Assembly: GCA_964384625.1 (NCBI GenBank)
Contig: CAYLNH010000243.1
Location: forward strand, 1-11,156
From: CAYLNH01 sp964384625
GTDB lineage: Bacteria > Verrucomicrobiota > Lentisphaeria > JABSQK01
DNA: 11,156 bases
Reading direction: 5' to 3'
Below the pieces are notes generated by a model, which was given only the letters and a program-made list of their open reading frames with translations, did no database searches and had not been told where the DNA came from. The position numbers were made by a program, and so were the translations under genes. Shown here in pieces: positions 5,537-11,156 of the stretch; the stretch's first letter is position 1, and each line of letters starts with the position of its first letter.

Positions 5537-6958
5537 TCAGTCCCGGATGGGCGGCGGCGTGTTGGCGACGTGCTGCAGGAGCCGGCCTTTCAGCTCGTCC
5601 TTGATTGCCAGGTGTTTCGAGTCGTCCGCGAGATTGGCGCATTCGTCCGGGTCGTTGTGCATATCGAACAGGAGTTCCGAGGGTTCGCCGGCGTCAACGG
5701 TATAATTGCGGCGGGCAGGATCTCCTTCGCCATGACCGCTGCCGCGGCCTTCGCGCACGTACAGAGCATACTTCCAGCGGTCGGTGCGGATCATCTGGAA
5801 CGGCGGGAAGAACTGGCCGCCGTCCTCGCTGTAGGCGAATTCGCGGAAGGGTTCCGCTGGATTGGCCCAATGATCAACCAGCGACAGTCCGGGCGAACAC
5901 TCCAGGTGTTCGGTGACGTCCTTGCAGCCGAGGGCGACATCGAGGCAGGTGGCGGGCAGGTCCGTGATCTCGACCAGGGCGTCGCTGATCGTCTCGGGTT
6001 GGATCAACTTCGGGTAGCGCGCCAGGCAAGGCACGCGCACCGACGGGTCGTGCGGGTGACACTTGCCGTTCAACTGGTGGTCGCCGAGCATTTCACCATG
6101 GTCAGCAACGAAGATCACCAGCGTGTTGTCCAGCATGCCGCGGTGTTCCAGCACATCGAGCAGGCGGCCGACTTCGTGGTCAACCATCTCGACCATCGCC
6201 GAGTAGTGCGCGCGCTTCTGCGGCCAGACCCCCGGCTCCTCGTTGTCGACACAGGGCGTTTGCGCGTCAGGATCGTGTTTCTCGTAGATCTCGTTCGGCG
6301 CGTTGTAGGGCGGATGCGGCGACACCAGCCCGGCCCAGAGGAAGAACGGCTTGTCGTCGTCGTACTCCTCCAGCCATTCGACACAGCGGTCGCCGATCCA
6401 GATGTCGTGATACTCCTCTGTCGGCAAGGGGAACGGCAGCACCGAGCCGGCCGCTGTTTTGCGTTCGTCGGCGTCGTTCAGGTAGGTCTCGTACAAGCCT
6501 TTGGCCGCCATGTCGTGGGTCCAGTCGCACTGCACAAACCAGGCCATGGACTTGCCGCCGACCTCGATCAGTTCGTCGTAGCCCAGCGACATGATCTGGT
6601 TGCGCACGGTCCGCAGATCCAGCCGTTCGGGGACGCCTTCGTAGACGTGCAGTTTGCCGATGGCGGCCGTGTGATAGCCGTTCTGCTGAAGCGTACGGGG
6701 GAAGGAGCCGACGCCCAGCGGCCAGTGGCGCAGGTTCTGATTGACGCCGTGTTGGTGAGCATACAGCCCGTTGTGCAGGCTGCAGCGTGCGGGCATACAG
6801 AGTGGACAGACAGAGTATGCGTTGCGGTGCCAGACGCCTTCGCGGGCGAGGCGTGCCAGGTTGGGGGTCCTGACCGGGAATTTGCCGGTCATCTCGAGGT
6901 AGTCGTAGCGATGTTGATCATCGGTGATGAACAGGATATTCGGGGCGGTGTCCGGCAC
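5537..6958 (-). CDS. Sulfatase (formylglycine type), sulfatase 2
   Basis: A 473-residue sulfatase. TDDQ holds the metal-binding Asp13 and Asp14. The activation motif is C54-M-P-A-R58-C-S-L-H-N63-G64; it fits C-x-P-x-R-x4-T-G except that Asn63 replaces Thr. GKLH at 101-104, SPHPP around His215, ADHGEMLGDH with Asp286 and His287, and Lys299 (LNGK) complete the expected active site. No signal peptide is seen. I chose GTG 6958 because GGAGG lies seven bases upstream (GGAGG-AATACT-GTG); a TTG at 7015 would add 19 residues with no such site, and family members start close to the NILFITDDQ block. It is the first gene of a probable two-sulfatase operon, with sulfatase 1 starting 22 bp after its stop. 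The two proteins share only the family motifs, so they likely act on different sulfate esters, perhaps of one glycan. Element E2 begins 60 bp upstream of its start and may have displaced or replaced its promoter. Confidence 0.93.
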   Translation of the reverse strand: MPDTAPNILFITDDQHRYDYLEMTGKFPVRTPNLARLAREGVWHRNAYSVCPLCMPARCSLHNGLYAHQHGVNQNLRHWPLGVGSFPRTLQQNGYHTAAIGKLHVYEGVPERLDLRTVRNQIMSLGYDELIEVGGKSMAWFVQCDWTHDMAAKGLYETYLNDADERKTAAGSVLPFPLPTEEYHDIWIGDRCVEWLEEYDDDKPFFLWAGLVSPHPPYNAPNEIYEKHDPDAQTPCVDNEEPGVWPQKRAHYSAMVEMVDHEVGRLLDVLEHRGMLDNTLVIFVADHGEMLGDHQLNGKCHPHDPSVRVPCLARYPKLIQPETISDALVEITDLPATCLDVALGCKDVTEHLECSPGLSLVDHWANPAEPFREFAYSEDGGQFFPPFQMIRTDRWKYALYVREGRGSGHGEGDPARRNYTVDAGEPSELLFDMHNDPDECANLADDSKHLAIKDELKGRLLQHVANTPPPIRD

Positions 6959-7008
6959 AGTATTCCTCCAAACCGTAAATATCTTTGACCATAGACGGCT
7001 TTCCCGGG

Positions 7009-7017
7009 GGGTCAATC
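7009..7017. repeat. Target-site duplication of E2, left copy
   Basis: GGGTCAATC lies directly against the left terminal inverted repeat of E2 and is repeated exactly, in direct orientation, at 7382-7390. Confidence 0.8.
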
Positions 7018-7053
7018 GGGCGCATGTCAGTTCTGTAGGTCATCCCTTCGTGT

Positions 7054-7069
7054 TGCGGCAATTGCCGCA
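7054..7069. repeat. 16-bp perfect palindrome in E2
   Basis: TGCGGCAATTGCCGCA is fully self-complementary. It may be a structural part of the element. In E1 the corresponding stretch keeps only GCCGCAAC, so the palindrome is not conserved. Confidence 0.7.
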
Positions 7070-7216
7070 CCATAGCGCCGGAACGTTCGCCAGTCCGCCA
7101 CCGGCGGCCAAACGTCGCAAACACGTCGTAATTCAGCGCCATTCTTCGCTAGACCCCGGGTCGCTCGTCGGCCCGGTGAATGAGTTCATCAGGGCAGGAG
7201 ACGGCCTCACAATCCC

Positions 7217-7260
7217 GCTTTTCGGGTGCCGGGAAGCCGGCTTCCCAGCGCCCGAAAAGC
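7217..7260. repeat. 44-bp imperfect palindrome in E2
   Basis: Two 22-nt arms, 7217-7238 and 7239-7260, match at 20 of 22 positions with no loop (left arm begins GCTTTTCGGGTGCC, right arm ends CCCGAAAAGC). It corresponds to the perfect palindrome at 3807-3850 in E1. Confidence 0.9.
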
Positions 7261-7301
7261 AGGGTGCGGGGTGAGGGCTTGCAGCCACTAATGAACGTCT
7301 T

Positions 7302-7326
7302 CCCCAGGCGGATAAACCGCCTGGGG
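7302..7326. repeat. 10-bp perfect stem-loop in E2
   Basis: CCCCAGGCGG and CCGCCTGGGG pair around ATAAA. The E1 counterpart at about 3742-3766 keeps the first arm and most of the second, with one mismatch in an 8-bp stem. There is no T-tract, so not a typical terminator. Confidence 0.8.
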
Positions 7327-7381
7327 TCGTAGGATCGAGCCACTTGTTGGCAGAAAACGCCTACGGAAGTGACATGCGCCC

Positions 7382-7390
7382 GGGTCAATC
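7382..7390. repeat. Target-site duplication of E2, right copy
   Basis: GGGTCAATC lies directly after the right terminal inverted repeat of E2 and is identical to 7009-7017. Confidence 0.8.
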
Positions 7391-7451
7391 CGTTTGCGCC
7401 GACGGCGCGTCAGGCTATCGTACGCCGGACAACCAGCAAGGAGCAGCTTTC

Positions 7452-7685
7452 ATGGTCAAGATACAGATCCTCGGTACCGGCTGTGCCAAGTGCAGTCAAC
7501 TCGCCGAGAACGCCAAAGCCGGCGCCGAGGCAGCCGGCATCGAATACGAGATGGAAAAGGTCACCGAGGTCAATGACATCGTCGCTTTCGGCGTCATGAT
7601 GACGCCGGCGCTGGCCGTTGACGGCGCGGTAAAAGTCAGCGGCGCCGTGCCGTCGGCGGATGAGATCGCTGAGCTTCTGAAGTGA
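7452..7685 (+). CDS. Small thioredoxin-fold protein (redox-active disulfide protein 2 type)
   Basis: A 77-residue thioredoxin-fold protein. It has the redox motif Cys11-Ala-Lys-Cys14 right after the first strand (KIQILGTGC) and the cis-proline block MMTPAL with Pro52, followed by AVDGAVKVSG. Length and motifs fit the family known as redox-active disulfide protein 2 (thioredoxin_3 type), small cytoplasmic disulfide reductases or glutaredoxin-like proteins. Members often sit beside permease or arsenic-resistance genes; none is present here. The ATG has AAGGAG (7438-7443) eight bases upstream. It lies 70 bp beyond repeat element E2. The next gene on the strand begins 83 bp later. A GC-rich hairpin, CGCCGG-CGC-CCGGCG, at 7703-7717 follows the stop but without a T-tract. 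Partner and function are unknown. Confidence 0.9.
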   Translation: MVKIQILGTGCAKCSQLAENAKAGAEAAGIEYEMEKVTEVNDIVAFGVMMTPALAVDGAVKVSGAVPSADEIAELLK

Positions 7686-7768
7686 AGGGCTGCCGCGGAA
7701 CTCGCCGGCGCCCGGCGCCGCGATTGCGTCTTCGCCGATAGTCACCGGGAAAAGGAGGTCCTTTGCTG

Positions 7769-9769
7769 ATGGGTGAACCGAAGCGGCAAGCCTGGAGCGC
7801 GTACAGGCGCGTCGACCTCGCCTGCAGCGTCGGCCTGGTTTTTGCCGTGCTGCTGGTGTTCGGCTGGTGTATCGGCCACGACTTCGTCGCCTGGGACGAC
7901 CCGACGTACATTACGCGGAACCCGTATTTGCAGACGGTGTCCTGGGCGAACGTCAAGGCGATCTGGACGCCCGGTGCGATTACGGCGGAACGGTTGTACA
8001 TCCCGTTGACCTATATGACGTGGCTGGGCGGGCAGTCGTCGGCCCTGCTGCATGCGGGCAATGTCCTGCTGCATGCGTTGGCGGTGGTCCTGGGGTATCT
8101 CCTGCTGCGCCGTTTGTCGGCCGGCCCGCGGGCGGCGTTCGCGGCGGCGTTGTTGTTTGCCTGGCACCCGCTGCAGGTGGAGTCGGTCGCCTGGGTGATG
8201 GGGCGGAAGGAGGTCCTTTCCGGGGCGTTGGCGCTGGCGTCGCTGCTGGCCTACACCTACTGGCAGGAGCGCCGTTGCGGCAAGGCCTTGACCGCATCGG
8301 CAGTACTGTTTGCGCTGGCGCTGCTGGCGAAGCCGACGGTGGTTCTGCTGCCGGTTGTCCTGGTCGTGTTTGACCTGTATGCGACGGGTCGTCCGGGCGG
8401 GCGCGACTGGCTGGTGAAACTGCCGTTTGCCGTTGTTGCCGTGGGTTTGCTGTGGCTCAATCTGCGGCTGGACCGCGGGCCGGGACTGGTCTGGCCGGCG
8501 CGGTTGGTGTTTGCCGCGTACGGTCCGGCAGTGGCCAACGGCTGGCTGGCGCGGCTGTTCCTGCTGCAGGCGCCGAATCCGCAGTACCTGGTGACCGGCT
8601 TGACGCCGGGAGCGATCCGGGCGGTCGCGGCGCTGCCGTGTCTGCTGCTGTTGGGGATCACGTATGTGGCGTGGCGTTGCCGCGCGCGCGAACTTTGGCT
8701 GGGACTGCTGTGGTTCGGCCTGCTGCTGGCGCCGGCGGCGAGCATTCTGGTGTTCCGGAGTCGCGCCTTCTACACGGCCGACCGCTACGGCTACCCGGCG
8801 CTTTTGGGACTTGCCTTTGCTTTGACCGGAAGTCTGTTGGCCGACGGCGGGCAGATCCGCTCGAAAGCGGCTGCCAAAGCCCGTTTGCTGATCCACGGCT
8901 TCTTTGTCGTTGTGCTTCTGGCCGCGGGCCTGTCGGCCTGGCGTCTGGTGCGGGTCTGGCGCAATTCCGAAACGCTGTTCCGCTATGCTCTGGCGCAGGA
9001 TGCCGATAACCATCTGGCGCTGACCTTCCTCGGCACGTGGCATTACGAACGCGACGAGCCGGAACAGGCGGCGTTGTGGTATCGGCGGGCGATTGCCGCC
9101 CGCATCGACCACGCGACGGCCTGGCAGAACTTGAGGCTTGTTCTGCAGTTGGACCCCGAACGCGATCCACTGTGGCTGGCGCGAGCAGAGCGGATGACGC
9201 CGTTCGCGACGTTCGGCGCCCCGGCGCAGTCGGCGTTCCTGCGGGGCCGCCGGCTGGAAGGGACCCGGCCGGCGGCGGCGCTTGCGGCCTATCAGCGGGC
9301 CGTGCGGACGGCGCCGCGCCATACGTCCGCCTGGTTTCGTCTCGGGTTGCTGCAGCATCGCCGCAACGACCTGCCGGCGGCGTTGCGGGCCTACCGCAAA
9401 ACCGTGGCGGGGGACCCGGGACATGAATCGGCCTGGCATAATCTCGGGCGCCTGCACCTGGCTGCCGGCCGGCCGGCCGCGGCAGTCGCGGCGCTGGCGC
9501 GGGCGGTGGCACTGGATCCGGAGGATGCGGCCAATCAGATCCAATACGGACAGGCGCTGCTGCTCGATAACCAGCCGGCGGCCGCGGTCGCCGTCTTGCG
9601 GCGGGCTCTTGGGCTGCGGCCGGGAGACGGCGGCCTGTACCTGCTGTTGGCTCGCGCCTGCCTGGCGAACGGCGATCCCGCAGCGGCGCGGCGGCATGCT
9701 GCGAGCGCCGTTGAGCTCGGGCAGGAAGTGCCGCCGGATTTGGCGGCGAAGCTTGCACCCCGTGAGTAA
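7769..9769 (+). CDS. TMTC-like polytopic membrane protein with C-terminal TPR repeats, putative GT-C glycosyltransferase
   Basis: A 666-residue protein. Residues 15-395 are highly hydrophobic with about ten membrane segments. The first loop has the acidic motif WDDP at 42-45, followed by YITRNP, as in GT-C glycosyltransferases of the TMTC / O-mannosyltransferase type. HPLQVESVAWV (133-143), GRKEVLSG (145-152), LAKP (186-189) and DRYGYPA (338-344) are also characteristic. Residues 400-652 form about six TPR-like helical repeats, including EQAALWYRRAI, AALAAYQRAV, AALRAYRKTV and VAALARAVALDP. The eukaryotic homologues transfer mannose from a lipid-linked donor to protein; the bacterial substrate is not known. 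It acts in the inner membrane. ATG 7769 is chosen, with AAAGGAGGT (7751-7759) upstream; an in-frame TTG at 7763 lies too close to that site. A full-length antisense frame exists but is a codon-bias shadow. Confidence 0.88.
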   Translation: MGEPKRQAWSAYRRVDLACSVGLVFAVLLVFGWCIGHDFVAWDDPTYITRNPYLQTVSWANVKAIWTPGAITAERLYIPLTYMTWLGGQSSALLHAGNVLLHALAVVLGYLLLRRLSAGPRAAFAAALLFAWHPLQVESVAWVMGRKEVLSGALALASLLAYTYWQERRCGKALTASAVLFALALLAKPTVVLLPVVLVVFDLYATGRPGGRDWLVKLPFAVVAVGLLWLNLRLDRGPGLVWPARLVFAAYGPAVANGWLARLFLLQAPNPQYLVTGLTPGAIRAVAALPCLLLLGITYVAWRCRARELWLGLLWFGLLLAPAASILVFRSRAFYTADRYGYPALLGLAFALTGSLLADGGQIRSKAAAKARLLIHGFFVVVLLAAGLSAWRLVRVWRNSETLFRYALAQDADNHLALTFLGTWHYERDEPEQAALWYRRAIAARIDHATAWQNLRLVLQLDPERDPLWLARAERMTPFATFGAPAQSAFLRGRRLEGTRPAAALAAYQRAVRTAPRHTSAWFRLGLLQHRRNDLPAALRAYRKTVAGDPGHESAWHNLGRLHLAAGRPAAAVAALARAVALDPEDAANQIQYGQALLLDNQPAAAVAVLRRALGLRPGDGGLYLLLARACLANGDPAAARRHAASAVELGQEVPPDLAAKLAPRE

Positions 9770-9961
9770 CACAGTTTATTTTGGTACCGGGAATCGAACA
9801 TCCGGGAGTATGGTTGAGCCGCAAGCAGACCGAAGGTCTCAGCTGTTGCACCGGCGCGGTGGAAGGCAATGAAATCCTCGGGTCCGGGAGGCAGTGGATG
9901 TTCGGTTGCCGAGCGCCGTGCGTGCAAGGAGAACGGCAGATTTTGCGGGTGAGTGACTGGC

Positions 9962-10831
9962 ATGATCGCGACCATTGAAAACGAGTACATGACGGTCGAT
10001 GTCGACGACCACGGAGCCGAACTGCAGAGCATCCGGACGGATGATATTGAGTTCCTGTGGCAGGGCGACCCGGACGTCTGGGGGCGTCGGGCGCCCATTC
10101 TGTTTCCAATCATCGGCCGGCTCGCCGGTGATGTTCTGCGGCTGAAGGGGGTCGAGTATCCGATGAACCAGCATGGGTTTGCCCGGGACAGTCAGTTCAC
10201 GCTGCTGGAGCAGTACGAGAACATGCTGCGCTACCGGCTGGTCAGTAATTCGCAGTCGTTGCGGATCTTCCCCTACAGCTTTATGCTCGACATCGTTTAC
10301 GTCCTCAGCGGGAATGTGCTGCAGGTGGATCTGCAGGTGAATAACTGCGGCCGCGATCTGATGCCGTTCGCCATCGGCGGTCATCCGGCGTTCGCCTGCG
10401 ACTGGTTCGAAGACGATGATCTGACGAACTACTATCTGCAGTTCGCCGAGCCGGAAACAGCCAGTCGCATGTTTCTTGAGGACGGTCTGGTGACGGATCG
10501 CACGGAGTTGATTCTGGAGCAGGACGACGTGATCGCCTTGACGCCCGATCTGTTCAACGAGGACGCGATAATTCTGCGTGACCTGGATTCCGATTACGTT
10601 TCGCTCTGCAACGATCAGAGCGATATTGCGCTGACGGTGGAGTTCCCGCGGTTCCCGTATCTGGGTATCTGGGCCAAACCCGGAGCGCCGTTTGTCTGCC
10701 TTGAGCCCTGGTTCGGCCATGCCGACCCGGTGGGGTTTGACGGGGAGTTCACGCACAAGCGCGGCTCGTTGCGATTGGCTCCGGGCGAGTGGTTCACCTG
10801 TTACTTCCGGATCATCCTGAACAACGTGTGA
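9962..10831 (+). CDS. Aldose 1-epimerase family protein (LacX-like)
   Basis: A 289-residue galactose-mutarotase-like protein that probably interconverts alpha and beta anomers of a sugar or sugar phosphate in the cytoplasm. Visible are the N-terminal strand pair HGAELQSI (17-24), R43-PILFPIIGRL (45-54), HGFARD with His71, GGHPAF with His141, CLEPWFG with Glu248 (expected catalytic base) and the terminal GSLRLAPGEWF strand. These fit the LacX-like branch of the aldose-1-epimerase family. The usual His, His and Glu active-site residues are all present. ATG 9962 has GGTGAG eight bases upstream; a GTG at 9953 would add three residues. It follows the TMTC-like gene after 192 bp in which I see no gene and no convincing promoter. 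The substrate is not determined. Confidence 0.92.
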   Translation: MIATIENEYMTVDVDDHGAELQSIRTDDIEFLWQGDPDVWGRRAPILFPIIGRLAGDVLRLKGVEYPMNQHGFARDSQFTLLEQYENMLRYRLVSNSQSLRIFPYSFMLDIVYVLSGNVLQVDLQVNNCGRDLMPFAIGGHPAFACDWFEDDDLTNYYLQFAEPETASRMFLEDGLVTDRTELILEQDDVIALTPDLFNEDAIILRDLDSDYVSLCNDQSDIALTVEFPRFPYLGIWAKPGAPFVCLEPWFGHADPVGFDGEFTHKRGSLRLAPGEWFTCYFRIILNNV

Positions 10832-10908
10832 GCCCCATAAGCACGGCCGCAGGGGGTTGCAGGAGGGAACGGGATCGGGGGTCTGTTCTTCGGCATGAGA
10901 CTCCAGGC

Positions 10909-10930
10909 TTGCCCCGCTTTGCGGGGGCAA
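10909..10930 (+). terminator. Hairpin downstream of the epimerase gene
   Basis: TTGCCCCGC and GCGGGGGCAA pair around TTT with one bulged G, 77 bp after the epimerase stop. No T-tract follows, so a terminator is only possible. The sequence may belong to another dispersed repeat. Confidence 0.3.
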
Positions 10931-11006
10931 CGCCGCCGGCCGGATGCTTGGACCCGCTCTCCGAGTTGCCCGTTTTCGGGCTCGGGGGGCGTTGGCGAAA
11001 TGGGTA

Positions 11007-11020
11007 TGTGCTGCAGCACA
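11007..11020. repeat. 14-bp perfect palindrome
   Basis: TGTGCTGCAGCACA is self-complementary and lies in non-coding DNA. It could be a protein-binding site, but nothing nearby supports that. Confidence 0.4.
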
Positions 11021-11067
11021 CGACCCTTCCACCGCCTGCCGCGAGCCGCGAACCCCGGGCAATCTGT

Positions 11068-11085
11068 GGCGGAAAGACTTCCGCC
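11068..11085. repeat. 7-bp stem hairpin beside the partial repeat
   Basis: GGCGGAA and TTCCGCC pair around AGAC, 7 bp before the partial E1/E2-type repeat. Its role is unknown. Confidence 0.5.
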
Positions 11086-11092
11086 GAGACCA

Positions 11093-11156
11093 TCTAGCCT
11101 GGAATGGCGCTGAATTAAGACGTGTTTGGGACGTTTGGTCGCCGCTCCTGAGTTCG
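11093..11156 (-). mobile_element. Partial third copy of the E1/E2 repeat family, cut by the window end
   Basis: 11093-11144 matches the reverse complement of 7102-7153 in E2 at 46 of 52 positions without gaps; the core is AATGGCGCTGAATTA.GACGTG. After 11144 the similarity fades. The preceding region, 10832-11092, holds hairpins but does not resemble the rest of E2, so this is either a mosaic element sharing one module or a truncated copy. The element terminus, if present, should lie within about 100 bp past the window. Confidence 0.6.

Larger units (their letters stand above)
7018..7381 (+). mobile_element. Repeat element E2: MITE-like, 364 bp, with TIRs and 9-bp target duplication
   Basis: The terminal inverted repeats, 7018-7040 (GGGCGCATGTCAGTTCTGTA...) and 7359-7381 (...GGAAGTGACATGCGCCC), match at 20 of 23 positions. 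The sequence just outside both ends is GGGTCAATC, a 9-bp direct repeat. Inside are a 16-bp palindrome at 7054-7069, the large palindrome at 7217-7260 and a hairpin at 7302-7326. No transposase fits in it and the ORFs inside look non-coding. A nine-base duplication is known from several DDE transposase families, including IS4-type, so it may have been moved in trans by one of those. It fills most of the 493-bp divergent gap; without it and one duplication copy, sulfatase 2 and the thioredoxin-like gene would be about 120 bp apart. It may therefore influence both promoters. Confidence 0.82.

Noticed and set aside
5411..6988. A 525-residue open frame antisense to both sulfatases
   Set aside because: It spans two real genes and their spacer on the opposite strand. 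The sense frames carry complete sulfatase motifs; this one carries none.
7742..9772. A 676-residue open frame antisense to the whole TMTC-like gene
   Set aside because: It is rich in Arg, Gln and Pro with no recognisable domain, and mirrors the codon bias of the sense gene, which has clear family motifs and a strong ribosome binding site.
9775..9860. Possible tRNA on the minus strand around GTTCGATTCCCGG
   Set aside because: The T-loop-like string does not sit in a 5-bp stem with a 7-nt loop, and no acceptor or anticodon arm can be folded around it.

Overview
The window looks like a chromosomal stretch of a high-GC bacterium, probably of the PVC group and most like Lentisphaerota. This rests on a type-II pseudopilin of the kind abundant in that group, two formylglycine sulfatases, a LacX-like sugar epimerase, and AT-poor intergenic DNA packed with dispersed palindromic repeats. 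No rRNA, tRNA, CRISPR or phage gene was seen, and the taxonomic call is inference.

Layout. (1) 276-1346, plus strand: a class-I glutamine amidotransferase-like protein followed 3 nt later by a one-domain cupin. (2) 1347-1828: a convergent gap filled by a 369-bp element with nested inverted repeats. (3) 1829-6958, minus strand, in transcription order: two Cys-type sulfatases 22 bp apart (probable operon), a non-coding repeat element (E1), a pseudopilin with a good ribosome binding site and a possible promoter, and a seven-helix membrane protein whose C-terminus resembles the phage superinfection-immunity (Imm) domain. (4) 6959-7451: a divergent gap almost wholly occupied by a second copy of the repeat element (E2). 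(5) 7452-10831, plus strand: a small CxxC thioredoxin-like protein, a TMTC-like membrane protein with C-terminal TPRs, and an aldose-1-epimerase family protein. (6) 10832-11156: non-coding, with several hairpins and the start of a third, partial copy of the E1/E2 repeat at the window edge.

The genes suggest carbohydrate metabolism (desulfation of sulfated glycans or small sulfate esters, sugar epimerisation, possible protein glycosylation) and a surface pseudopilus-type protein. No polysaccharide lyase, glycoside hydrolase, SusCD pair or sulfatase-maturating enzyme lies in the window, so the substrate stays open.

The strongest unusual signal is the repeat family. E2 (7018-7381) has 23-bp terminal inverted repeats and is flanked exactly by a 9-bp direct repeat, GGGTCAATC, the signature of transposition. 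E1 (3688-4080) is a homologous copy in the opposite orientation, and its end supplies the last six codons and the stop of sulfatase 1. Both carry a 44-48 bp palindrome, and differences between the copies are compensated across the stem. I read this as a MITE-like, non-autonomous element.
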